NCBI GenBank assembly: GCA_963575745.1
Contig: CAUYUJ010020259.1
Span: 288,230-352,229 of the forward strand
Direction: 5' to 3'
Source: Prorocentrum cordatum
Taxonomy: Eukaryota > Sar > Dinophyceae > Prorocentrales > Prorocentraceae
Length of the DNA stretch: 64,000 nucleotides
The translations under genes and the position numbers were made by a program. Numbering within the stretch: position 1 is the stretch's first letter; every line of letters begins with the position of its first letter. Shown here piece by piece: positions 41,981 to 52,680 of the stretch. Under the pieces are notes generated by a model, which ran no database searches, was not told the DNA's origin, and saw only the letters and a list, made by a program, of their open reading frames with translations.

Positions 41981-42455
41981 GATGATGATGGCGACGGTGA
42001 TATTCTGATGATGATGCTGATGCCGTTGATGATGATGGTGGTGGCGGTGGTGGTGATCATGATGGTAATTCTGATGACGTTGCTGTTGTTATTGCTGCTG
42101 TAGCTGTTCTGTTGTTGTGTTAATTGTGGCTGGTGGTGGTGGTGGCGTTGTTGATGTTGCTTCTGATGATGCTGCTGCTGATGATGATGCTGCTGGCGGT
42201 GCTACCACTGATGATGCTGATGCTGATGATGCTGGTTCGGATGCTGATAATGATGCTGCTGATGATGATAATGATGATGCTGAGGGTGCTATGGGTGATG
42301 AGGACGTGTGCGTTCGCAGAAATTTGGCGAGGGCGACCGCATCGGCGATGACGGTGATGATGATGGCGGTGACGATGACGACCATGGCAGTCAAAACGAT
42401 GGCGGCGACGATGTTAATGATGACGATGCCGACGGGGTACCGATTGCGCTGATGA
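41980..42455. repeat. Degenerate GAT/GCT/GTT array
   Basis: GATGATGCTGATG mixed with GTTGTT and GGTGGT. Less pure than the 36.5 kb array. Confidence 0.9.
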
Positions 42456-42574
42456 GAATGATGTGGAAGTGCGCGCCCGCAGAAATTTGGATTCTCAACC
42501 CTCCTGTGCTGGATTCTCGCTTTGAACCGATCTTTGTGGTATCCATTCCTCTTCCGCCCCCTCCTCCTGCGTCC

Positions 42575-43400
42575 TCCGGCGCTGCTCCCTGGGAGGCTGC
42601 GACCTGCGCGGCCCTCGCCACTCTCGCGGGCCCCTCGAAGGCTAGCGGTGTCGGGGGCCGCGCATGTCCAGCGAGGACCTCGCGGCTCCCTGGGTGGCTG
42701 TCAACTGCGCAACGGTCGCCGCTTTCGTGGGCTCCTGGGAGGTCCAGCGGAACCGGGGGCCACGCAGATCCATTCGAGACTTCGCTCCTCCCTGGGAGGC
42801 TGCGACGTGGGCTCTCGGGAGGTCCCACGGAGTCGGGGGCCACGCGGATCCGTTTTAGACTTCGCTGCTCCCTGGGAGGCTGCGAACTGCGCACGTGGCA
42901 CCTTTTTTATTCGTGGGCTCCTGGGAGGCACGGCGGAGTTCGGGGCCACGCAGATCCATTTGACACTTCGCGGCCCCCTGGGGGGCTGCAAAGTGCGCAA
43001 ATGTCGCCACTTTCGTGGGCTCCTGGGAAGTCCAGCGGAGTCGAGGGCCACGCAGACCAAGCCGATACCTCTCGGCCCCTTGGGTGGCTGCGAAGTGGGT
43101 ACCTGTCGGCACTCGTTTTTTTTTCGTGGGCTCCTGGGAGGCACGGTGGAGGTGAGGGCAGCGCAGATCCATTTGAGACTTTGCGAAGTGCGCACATGTC
43201 GCCACTTTCGTGGGCTCCGCGGCTCCCTGGGATGCTGCGAAGTGGGCAACCGTCGCCAATTTCGTAGGCTCGTGGGAGGCACGACGGAGGTGAGGGCAGC
43301 GCAGATCCATTCGAGACCTTGCGGCTCCCTCGGGGGCTGTGGAAGTGGGCAGCCGTCACCACTTTCGTGGGCTCCTGAGAGGCACGGCGGAGATGGGCGG
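42575..43400 (+). repeat. Minisatellite, about eight units of 85-125 bp
   Basis: Units share GGCTCCCTGGGAGGCTGCGA, CGCCACTTTCGTGGGCTCCT and GGGAGGCACGGCGGAG, then CACGCAGATCCATTTGAGAC. Unit starts lie near 42580, 42684, 42785, 42867, 42979, 43072, 43200 and 43323. Frames of 320 residues stay open in two phases at once, which argues for a non-coding repeat. Confidence 0.8.
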
Positions 43401-43649
43401 CGCAGGTCGCGCATATCTGGCGATGAGTTGTTTGTATGGAGCGTTCATGGAAATATTCGCCTCGCGTGGAGGAGGGATTGGATACTTCTTGGGTAACCTG
43501 GTGCCGTTTTATTGGGACGCCCTGGGGTTTGGTATGTTGACGAGCACCTCTGTGTTGTACTGGTTCGAAATCCAATGGTTTTGGCATGATTTCGACGTGC
43601 GCGCGCGGAGCCGCGCTCTGACCCGCATGGTATCCAGTATCCCGCCACC

Positions 43650-44215
43650 GTGCCTGGTTTATGGGTCAGGGGCCTGTCGGATGCCTGCTGGGGTCTCTTG
43701 GAAGGGCTCTCGGGGGGTTCTCGGAAGCCGCTTTCAGGCCTCTAGAGACGCCTCGAGGGCGCCTGCTGGCGCTCTCGGGTATCCCCTTGGGTTGGTGGGC
43801 TCGGAGTGGCAGGTCGTGCTTCCCTGTTTGGGCTCCTTTTGGGTCCCTCCAGGGGCCGCTTGGGTTGTCTGGGAGTCTTCTTGGGCCGTGTAGGGGGCCT
43901 CTGGGCCGGCTTGGGGCACGCTCCAGGGGCTCCTTGGGCCGTCGCGTGCTTTGGGTGGCCTCTTTGGCCGTCTTGAAGTGGACGGCGGACAAAAAGGCAA
44001 GAGCACGGACATCTTTCAAAAACCATCGGAAGTCCATGATTTGGGCCTCTCCAGGCCCTCTCGGACGACATGTTCTTGGGGCTCTCTTGGGGGGCCTTGG
44101 GGCACCTTGGTTCGTCTTGAGACTGTCGCGCGTGCAATGAAAGCGCTCGTGGACCGTCTTGGGGCTCTCGTGGGCCGTCTTTGTGACTTCTGGGAGCCTC
44201 CAGAGCTGCCATGGG
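43650..44215 (+). repeat. Family E array
   Basis: GGGGCTCTCTTGGG and GGGCCGTCTTG-type units. Interrupted near 43975-44045 by an AT-richer core with CTTTCAAAAACC, as in the 19.6-20.2 kb array. Confidence 0.75.
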
Positions 44216-44754
44216 GAGTCATGGCCCCCACCCCAGCGCCCCGGGAGGAGCCCAGAGGCCTCCTGGGGAGTTCACCTGGCGGATGGGGCCGGGTCTGCGG
44301 GATGGGTCAAATTTCCGGAGTTGGATCTTTGGGGGCGATTAAGGGGGACCAGTCCGACAAGCCTGGAGACCCACAAGGGGTCAGCAGATCTCTTTGGTAT
44401 GTATGTGTGTGTTGTTTGGTGTGATGTACCCTCACCTTCATCCATGCCCGGATGGCTGATGTCCATGGGCGTGCCGCGGAATCCAAAGTGTTTCCTGAGG
44501 GCCCGGCCGCGGTTCCGCCTTGAGCTCCTGCACTCGTAATTACTGTCTCCGCCTCGTCGCCGCGCGCGAGGCCGCTACCGCCAACAAATATGTGCGTGTG
44601 TTGCTTGGTGTGTGCGTGCGTGCTGCTTTGTGCTCTTGCTCATGCCCGTGAGTTCTCGTACCAGATCAGAGTGAGAGGTGCCCAAGCGGTCTGATTATGT
44701 CCTCGCGCGAGCGGCTGTAGCAGAATCTCGACTGGGGGGAGCGGGCGCGTGAAT

Positions 44755-44945
44755 CGGGCACGCTGTTCTGTTCGCGAGCGCTCATCGGGCGCGAACAGAT
44801 GGGGAGACGCGCTCACCGCTCGCGAACAGATGGGGAGAAACCCTCACTCTCTCTCTCTCTCTCTGTCTTTTTCTATCGCTCTCTCTCTCTCTATCTCTCT
44901 TTCTCTCTCGTTCTCTCTCCCTCTCTCTCTCTCTCCCCCTTTGTT
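44755..44945. repeat. Direct repeat CGCGAACAGATGGGGAGA then (TC)n
   Basis: CGCGAACAGATGGGGAGA occurs at about 44791 and 44821, followed by a TC/TCTA tract to 44940. The rest of 44215-45050 shows no gene. Confidence 0.8.
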
Positions 44946-45051
44946 CTAGGTGGTCTGAATGTCTGCCACATTCCATCAATGTGTATAGAGTTAGTACTTG
45001 CCCTCTCCTTCTTAGCTGCAGTTCGACGCTGAACACAAACAGCCTGGTCCG

Positions 45052-46302
45052 ATGTCCGTTGAAGCGCTAGAGGGACCTATGTGTGTGTGTGTGTGTGCGG
45101 TCCATCCACGACAAGATTGGCGCCTCCCCTGCCACGACGGACGCCGACGACACAGCACGCCAGCAACCGTGGCTCAGCCCCGCCCGAGCCCGCAGCCCAC
45201 CGGCCGCCCGCCCCACAGGAGGCAGGCGCCACCGCAGGTGGAGGCACCTCCGGCGGAGCTGGCCCCCTGCGCACGGACCACCGGGACGCACCCGGGAGCG
45301 GGCCCCCCCGGACGCGCCGCCGTGGACTTGCTTCCCGACGCCTCCCCGGCCCTCCCCACTCCGCCACGCAGCGACGACGCCCCCGACGGGAGCCCATCCC
45401 CCGACCCGCGCACACCCGCAAGCCCCGCGCGCCAGGGGGTGGGACACGGCACCGCCCAGCCCCTCGCGGCCCCCCCCCCGTGCAGACGTCGAGCGTCGGG
45501 TCCGCAGCCCAGAAGGGGGGACAGGCGCTGCAGGCAGAGCAGTCCGACGGCGGGCCCACGCCAGCTGAAGCCCCCGACGAGCCTGCCCGCAAGACCCAGC
45601 GGACCGCCGAGCACGCCTCGGCTGCCCCCCCCCCCCACGCCGAGGCACGCGGAGGCTGGCGATTCCCGAGGAAGCGACCGCCTCGCGCACTTACCTGACC
45701 GCTCCCACCGAAGGGCCCACCTACTACCGGGTCTCTATACCCCCCACGGCAACCCAAACGACTTCCTGTACAACAAGCCGCGACCGGCTATCAATTGGCA
45801 CCCAGTCTGGAACTACAGCGACAGAGGGATGGAGTCCTGGCTCAAGGTTGTCAGTCGCCTCAAGCGGGAATGCGGCCCCATGCTAGTCATCGGCTGGAAC
45901 GCCGTCTGCGACCACCAAGCAGGGCGCCAGGGATCCACCCACGACCCAGCTGTCCTGGGGGAACTGGCCTGCGAGGACTTCGTAGGCCAGCTCATCGAGG
46001 CCGACTTCGACGTCCGCAACCTCTGTACGATGGGCATCCAGATTGACTGGCAGCGTGCCTGGGAAAACAGAGGTACAAAGGAGAGACCGCGCTGCCGGGC
46101 TTGGCAAGGGGAAAGGAAACGGTCCCGTGCCCCACGGAAAGGGCAAGAGGCGCGCCGATTCCGCCCGGCCCAGCAAGGACTACTCCAGGCAGCGGTGCCT
46201 GGGATCCTCCAGTCGCTACTAAGCAAAACGGTCTGGCCCGTTCCCAGGCGCGTCCCTCGGCACCGGCTGGCCCCCCCCACCACCCTGCACCATAAGCCTT
46301 GA
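45052..46302 (+). CDS. Unrecognised ORF, Pro/Arg-rich start, ordered centre
   Basis: The first 600 bp are Pro/Arg/Ala-rich and open in several frames. From about 45715 one frame turns into ordered, low-complexity-free protein: NPNDFLYNKPRPAINWHPVW, NYSDRGMESWLKVVSRLKRE, CGPMLVIGWNAVCDHQAG, ACEDFVGQLIEADFDVRNLC. Then comes a basic tail. A run of C at about 45628 could join a different upstream frame. No family recognised; it may be part of an element or a single exon. Confidence 0.35.
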   Translation: MSVEALEGPMCVCVCAVHPRQDWRLPCHDGRRRHSTPATVAQPRPSPQPTGRPPHRRQAPPQVEAPPAELAPCARTTGTHPGAGPPGRAAVDLLPDASPALPTPPRSDDAPDGSPSPDPRTPASPARQGVGHGTAQPLAAPPPCRRRASGPQPRRGDRRCRQSSPTAGPRQLKPPTSLPARPSGPPSTPRLPPPPTPRHAEAGDSRGSDRLAHLPDRSHRRAHLLPGLYTPHGNPNDFLYNKPRPAINWHPVWNYSDRGMESWLKVVSRLKRECGPMLVIGWNAVCDHQAGRQGSTHDPAVLGELACEDFVGQLIEADFDVRNLCTMGIQIDWQRAWENRGTKERPRCRAWQGERKRSRAPRKGQEARRFRPAQQGLLQAAVPGILQSLLSKTVWPVPRRVPRHRLAPPTTLHHKP

Positions 46303-47935
46303 TCCGGGTCCAGCTGCAGCTCCCCGCGTTCACACGCCCCCCCCCCCCCTGGGCCCGTCACCCACTCGGTCGGGCCGTTCGCCTCACTTCAGTGAGCGAG
46401 CTCGGTGCGTCCCCCCCGTCGCCCCGCCTGTGGGCCCGCCCCCCCCCCCCGACCGCCGCGCCCGACACATGCCGGCGCCGAGAGGTCCACCACGCCGTGG
46501 CCCTGCTCGCGCCTGGCCGCTCCTTGTCCGCCCTGCATGGCCCGTCCTTGCTTCACGTCCTGGGCCTCGGGGCGCCCTGGTCCGGGACGGCGGCTGGAAC
46601 CAGCTGCCTCCCCCCAGCCCTCCCCCCTGTGGACCGACTGCTACCGAGCCCTTCTGCCCGGTCCGCGCATGCGGCCCTCCCTGGGCGGGGGCACCTGCGA
46701 GTCCTCCCGCGGCTGCACGTCTTCGCTGCTCCTGCTTCCGGCAGGCCCGCCAGCTGGCTTGCCGGCCGATCGGGGCATCAGGCACTGGGCTGGTCTTGCC
46801 GCCCTCGCCCCGCCCCCTCCGCCACGGGCGCCGCTCGCTGGTGCCACCCTCCTCTTGGTGGGTCCGCTCGCCTTCCCCTCCTCCCCGCCGCTGCCCACCC
46901 CGGGTGCCGCGGGCCACGCCAACCTCTTGGCTGGGGCGCCGTCGCCTCGCTCCCCCTGACCGACGTTCTGCCGCCCTCGCTCGGGGTCGCTGGGCGTCGT
47001 CTTCCGGGGTGCGCCCTGGCCAGGCCACCCGGGATTCGGCTGCCGAGAGGGCCGCTCTATCGTGCCCGTGGCCCTCCCTCGCTGAGGGTCTCTTTGCCTT
47101 GACGCGCACCTGTTCGGTGCCCCCCCCACCGCCTCCTGCCCCGCCGGCCTCTGCGGCCCTCCGCCGTCTTCGCCTGCTTTGGGGCTCCTTTGGCCGTAGC
47201 GCCCGTGCCCCCCTCATCGCCTCTCTCGGCCTTGCCTGGCTTCAGGCCGACCCTCCGTCTCTGGAGGTGGTATGCTTTGGCCGCCGCCCCGTGCCGCCTC
47301 GTAGGTCACGTGTGACCTCGGCTCCCTCGGCGCGGTGGTTCCTCTGCTGTACGGGCACGGGCACGGGCACGGGCACGGGCTCGGTGTCCCTCCCTCGCGG
47401 CCCTCGCTCAGCGTCGGGACCGCCATTGGCCCTCCGGCCACGCCCCCTCCTCGCCCTGGGGCCTGGGCTGGCTCTGCCGCCTGCGCCCCGCCCCGCACGG
47501 CTCTTTGCTTTGCCTGATTTTCAGGCCGACCTTTCACCTCGAGGCGGTCTGGTACTGGTCGCCGCCGGCCCGGGTGCTCACGTGGGGGTCACGTGACCTC
47601 GGCACCCGCTGGCCCTTGGCGCTGCGTGCACACCTTCGCCTGCAGCCTGTGCTGGGCACTGCTCCCCCAGCACAGCCTGCTGCCTGGCAGCCTGCCATTC
47701 CGGCTTCCCCCCCCCCCCAGCTGCCGCCCCGCTGCTGCTGGCCCCTACCCCGGCGCCGCCCCGCCGCGCGCCTGGCCCAGCTCAGAGCGGGCCCGGCCTC
47801 CGCCTCTCTCCCGCCACCGCCAGGCGTCTCTTCTTCCACCCCCCCCCGTGCACCACGGCCTAATTCGCGTTCGTGTGTCCTACCAGCTCCTTATCCGCCA
47901 GCGCAGTCCCTCTGCCTAGCCGTCGACTTAAACAA
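46303..47935. other. C-rich low-complexity DNA, no gene supported
   Basis: Strong strand bias (C runs) keeps several frames open at once. A block of about 85 bp at 47236-47322 (TTCAGGCCGACC...GTCACGTGTGACCTCGGC) recurs at 47519-47603. A (GGGCAC)n patch lies at 47354-47380. Confidence 0.55.
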
Positions 47936-47937
47936 AG

Positions 47938-47956
47938 TGTGTGTGTGTGCGCGCGC

Positions 47957-47998
<42 letters not shown>

Positions 47999-48018
47999 AT
48001 ATATATATATATGTATAA
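47938..48018. repeat. GT, CT and TA dinucleotide runs in series
   Basis: GTGTGT then GCGCGC, (CT)n and (TA)n within 80 bp. Confidence 0.95.
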
Positions 48019-48229
48019 AGGGGCCCCCCTTTCGCAGCTGAGTCAGCCTCGGTTATCTTCGCAATGTCGGAGAATATCCGACTGAATGCGTGGATCCGCT
48101 TCTATGATAGATTGGCGCATGCAGCCTCCTTGCGCAGCATTCCCCACACAGTGCTTGCACCCACTGGTTCTCATTTTGCAGCGTTCAGAAACTTGACGGG
48201 TCCGCAGGCTTGTTTCCACGTTGCCACCC

Positions 48230-48490
48230 TGTGCCGCCTCGTGGGCGCCCCATGCGTTGGGTGGGTCCCCCGAGGTTGCGCCGCGCTGCCGCCCGTGCCG
48301 CCTCGTCGGCGCTCGTTGGCGCCCCGTGCGCCGGGCAAGTCCGTCGAGGTTGCGCCGCGCTGTCGCCGGTGCTGCCTCGTGGGCGCTCGTGGGCGCCCCG
48401 TGCGCTGAGCTTACACCACGTAGCTTGCACCACATGGCCTGCACAATATAGCCTGCACAGCATTGCGTGCGCCACATGGCTTACGGCCAT
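48230..48490. repeat. 68-bp tandem units then GCTTGCACCACAT units
   Basis: Three units with GAGGTTGCGCCGCGCTG and CCGCCTCGTGGGCGC (48232-48410). About five 14-17 bp units of the GC(T/C)TGCACCACATGG type follow. Similar TAGCTTACATCGCA units occur at 49390-49580. Confidence 0.75.
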
Positions 48491-48678
48491 AGCTGAAAGC
48501 ACAGATATCATCTTTTAGTTTACCCCGTCATTTGCGAGTTGGCCGAGCGATTCTGCGGGTGTTTTTTTTGCGAAACCATTCTGATATATGTGTGCCAATA
48601 CACATGTACATTTCTATGTGTACAGATGCATGTCTATTTCCTCATTTTTAGTGTTCTGGCGCCCGGGTCGTCCCGCGC

Positions 48679-48863
48679 CTTATTTGTCACGTATTACTCG
48701 TATCACTCGTCCCATCACTCCTTATTTTTCACATATTAATCGTATCAATCGTAGAAAGAATAAGAGTCTTGAACTTATTTTTTGTTCCCACGAGTGATAT
48801 GAGTAATATGCGAAAAATAAGGAGTGATGGGACGAGTGGTACGAGTAATGCGTGAAAAATAGG
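48679..48863. repeat. Large inverted repeat made of a 42-bp unit
   Basis: The left arm 48679-48753 contains two direct copies of a 42-bp unit (CTTATTTNTCACNTATTACT ... CACTCGTCCCATCACTC). The right arm 48789-48863 is its reverse complement at roughly 90% identity, with a 35-bp loop. AT-rich against a GC-rich background. Confidence 0.85.
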
Positions 48864-49389
48864 GTGGGATGCGCGAGGCGCCTCCGGGGAGGGGTCCCGG
48901 GGCCGTTGGGGGGGCGCTAGACATAACAACATGCAACCGTTTTGGCCGTTTCTTGCGCGGCGCCCGGACGTCGTGGTCGCTGTCAGTCGGCCGCCGCCGA
49001 GGTTCGTCGTAAAAATTCAACAACAAGGTGTCAAGTTTGATTTGCCCCTGTCTGACTCAGTCCGGGGTAAGTCCACGGTTAACGGTGTGATTTTCGTAGT
49101 GATTGAGATGATTCCTCCCTGGTCCTCCCCTCGAACATTTCCCCGTGTACCTCTTCCTTTTTTTTGCGACCCAATCAGTTCGAGGGCAGCCACATGCAGG
49201 GCAACATACCCACAGGCCTCGGAACAAATTAGCGAACAGTCATGCCACATTCATGTGTCAACGGCTCCCCCTCCCCCCAATGTTCAAAGTTGGCGGTGGG
49301 TCTGATGAGATGTACTTCGACAACAGTCTCCCTCGCGCGTGCCAACAGTGAGGTTGGGGGGTGGGGGAGTGTTCAGTAATTGTTTCCCT

Positions 49390-49585
49390 CTACCGTGGCT
49401 TACATTGCATTGCTGCCACCTCCAGCTCACACTTATCACACGCCATAGCTTACATCGCATGCACGCATATATGCTTACATTCTCATGTAGCACCGCGCAT
49501 AGCGTTTATCTTCAGAACTCACGCCGTATAGCTTACGCGTCACAGCTTACATCACGTAACTTGCACCGCAGAGCTTCCACCTTCA
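49390..49585. repeat. Degenerate AGCTTACATCGCA units
   Basis: About eight imperfect units (GCTTACAT, TAGCTTAC, CACGTAACTTGCACCGC) related to those at 48410-48490. The remainder of 48870-50280 contains no recognised gene. Confidence 0.65.
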
Positions 49586-50283
49586 CAGTGCAACAGCTCA
49601 CTGTTTGGGGTCCGTACTGGCCAGCAAGTCACACCTTCATCATTATTGAACGTGTTGTGCTTGGCACGGCTTAGGCCGCCCTGCTCTCGCTACGCTCCCA
49701 CAAGGGTCCCGCTGAATGTAACGCATCGCGCATTTTGTTGGCCCATGTTGTGTCATTGTTGGCAGCTGCTTGTGTTGAGACGTGCCGTGGAAGAGAACGT
49801 AAAGCCAAGAGGGGAGGTACTCGTCAGAGCGTAAAGAAGCAGGATCAGCCCACAGCCCTAAATGATGGCCAACTTGGAGACCTGTTCGAGGCCTTGCCCA
49901 AGCTTCACGATGGAAGCCCGACAACACAAAGAGGCAAGGTCAATGGAACACACTGAGACATCTGTGTGATGCTGAGCCCCTGGGAGGCTCCTGGGAGCAG
50001 CTTGGGACAGCACCTGGAGGCCCCAATATCGCCTGAGAGAAGTCCTAGCAGGGCCCAGGAAGGGCCCAAAACAGACCCAGATTGACGCGCGTGAGCCCCG
50101 CCCCAGGATCGTTGCACATCGTGGCGACAAGGCAAGCCGGACCACCTGTACAAACCTGACGCCATGCCGATCGCAGGATTGCCCCTGGAGGGCCCCTCGG
50201 GTTCCAGGGTCCAGCAGCGCCTGCAAGCGGCCCAACCCCCAGAGCTCCAAGAGGGCCCCAACCAGGAGCTCGCCTCTTCTTTT

Positions 50284-50640
50284 TTTGGGGGGGGGGCCCC
50301 CCACCACAGCCCTCACGTCCGAGGCTCCGCCCGGCAAGGGCCTTCGCGCGTGCCTCGCCCCTCCTCTTCTCCGTGTGGTCGGCCCGGGGCGGCCACCGCG
50401 CGGGGCTGCCGGCCGCATCCCGGTCCACAGGCAAGGGGGGGGGGGGAGACACTGCGCCGCGGAGTACCCTTCTCCGAAGGGGAAGGGGGGGGGGGGTGAA
50501 TGGGAGAGTGAAGTGACGGGGGTGTGAAGGGGGGGTGACGGGGGGGGGGGGAGGGGGGGGGGTTGAAGGGGAGGGGGGAAGTAGTGAGGGGTGGTGGTGA
50601 AGGAGGGGGGTGGGGTGGTGCACCCTTCTCCGAAGGGGAA
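50284..50640. repeat. G-run-rich segment bounded by CCTTCTCCGAAGGGGAA
   Basis: Many G runs of 6-13, with CCTTCTCCGAAGGGGAA at 50469-50485 and again at 50624-50640. One strand could form quadruplexes. Confidence 0.75.
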
Positions 50641-50642
50641 TG

Positions 50643-50816
50643 CAGCCAACCCGTATAGGAAGGACGAGCACCTTTCCAAGATTACCGCCTTGCATCCTGC
50701 CCCTCTGGCCCATCCTTGGCCGCTTTCGCTTTCCGCGCCCCGCCCGACAAGTGGCGACGTGGCCTTCCAAGGCCCTTGCATGTTTCTCGTGCGTCCTTAT
50801 GATACGGGTTGACCTG
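50643..50816. mobile_element. CAGTCAACCCG-family MITE, copy
   Basis: Left end CAGCCAACCCGTATAGGAAG, right end CCTTATGATACGGGTTGACC-TG. The internal blocks GGCCTTCCAAGGCCCTTGCA and GCGTCCTTATGATACGGG are identical to the 62410 element. Terminal mutations and no clear TA flanks: an older copy. Confidence 0.75.
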
Positions 50817-51321
50817 CCGCGGGCCACCACGTCTGCTGGATTCGCGGCCAGAGGGCATGCGGCGTCTACCCGCTTCTCTCTCTCTCTCTCCCTCCCCTTC
50901 CTATCCCCCTCGTGCTGCCTTCCCTCGTCGTCACGCTTTGCGTAGATCAACCGCGGGAGCGACGGAGGGAAATGAGGCATCGATGCCTTCCTCTCCCACA
51001 CTCCCTCGCGCAAGCAGCGCGGTAGATTCGGGGCCTCCTCCCTCCGCGTACTCCCCGACCCGCCCCCTCTGTCCACAAACATGCTGGCTCAAGCCGTCTC
51101 GTCTCAGGGCACGTTCTGATAGACTGTGCCGTCTCCGGGGTTCCAGCGAGCGGGGTGAGTTGCTGTTTCTCCTTCCGCTCCTTCCCCCTCTGTCTCGTCT
51201 TCCTCGAACTTTCCCACCCCTGTCTCCTCCTCTCCGCATTTTCTTCACTTGCCCCGCGTGCAGGATCCCCTGCGACAGCATACGCAGTCCCTCAGTCCAC
51301 CCTGCCCCAGCTCCCGCGGCC

Positions 51322-52649
51322 ATGATGTCCCGTATCGCTGCGCTCCTTCTGCCCTCGCTGGCCCTCGCGGCCGCCGAGGCTGGAGATCGCGCGGAGACCT
51401 GCAGGGGCGGCGTGTGCCACCCAGGAGAGGAGGAAGGCGCCGCTCTTCTGCAGAGCAGGGTGGCGCAGCAGGCGAGCGGAGTGCTGGGTGTCTGCGCTCC
51501 GGGAGCCAATGTGCGGTGCCCGGGGTCCAGCAGCATGTGCGCGGGCGACCAGTGCTGCCCGCCGGCGCTGGGATCCGGGGGCACGTTCCCGTGCCCGTCC
51601 GCGAGCCCCAGCTTCTCGGGGTGCGTCAACAACACGAAGGTCGACGACTGCCTGGCGACGACAACGACGACGACGACGACAACGACGGCGACCACCTGCG
51701 CTCTGGGAGCCAATGTGCGGTGCCCAGGGTCCAGCAGCATGTGCGCGGGCGACCAGTGCTGCCCGCCGGCGCTGGGATCCGGCGGCACGTTCCCGTGCCC
51801 GTCCGCGAGCCCCAGCTTTTCGGGGTGCGTCAACAACACGAAGGTCGACGACTGCCTGGCCACGACAACGACGACGACGACGACAACGACGGCGAACACC
51901 TGCGCTCTGGGAGCCAATGTGCAGTGCCCAGGGTCCAGCAGCATGTGCGCGGGCGACCAGTGCTGCCCGCCTGCGCTGGGATCTGGCGGCACGTTCCCGT
52001 GCCCGTCCGCGAGTCCCAGCTTTTCGGGGTGCGTCAACAACACGAAGGTCGACGACTGCCTGGCTGCCTCCCTGGTGGAGCTGAGCACCTGCGCTCTGGG
52101 AGCCAATGTGCGGTGCCCAGGGTCCAGCAGCATGTGCGCGGGCGACCAGTGCTGCCCGCCGGCGCTGGGATCGGGGGGCACGTTCCCGTGCCCGTCCGCG
52201 AGCCCCAGCTTTTCGGGGTGCGTCAACAACACGAAGGTCGACGACTGCCTGGCCACGACAACGACGACCACGACGACGACGACGGCGAACACCTGCGCTC
52301 TGGGAGCCAATGTGCAGTGCCCAGGGTCCAGCAGCATGTGCGCGGGCGACCAGTGCTGCCCGCCTGCGCTGGGATCCGGCGGCACGTTCCCGTGCCCGTC
52401 CGCGAGTCCCAGCTTTTCGGGGTGCGTCAACAACACGAAGGTCGACGACTGCCTGGCTGCCTCCCTGGTGGAGCTGAGCACCTGCGCTCTGGGAGCCAAT
52501 GTGCGGTGCCCAGGGTCCAGCAGCATGTGCGCGGGCGACCAGTGCTGCCCGCCGGCGCTGGGATCTGGCGGCACGTTCCCGTGCCCGTCCGCGAGCCCCA
52601 GCTTTTCGGGGTGCGTCAACAACACGAAGGTCGACGACTGCCTGGCCAC

Positions 52650-52680
<31 letters not shown>

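Noticed and set aside
46384-47217. Long Arg/Gly/Ala frames at 46.3-47.9 kb as genes
   Set aside because: Several overlapping frames on both strands are open because of C/G bias and stop-codon scarcity; none shows motifs.
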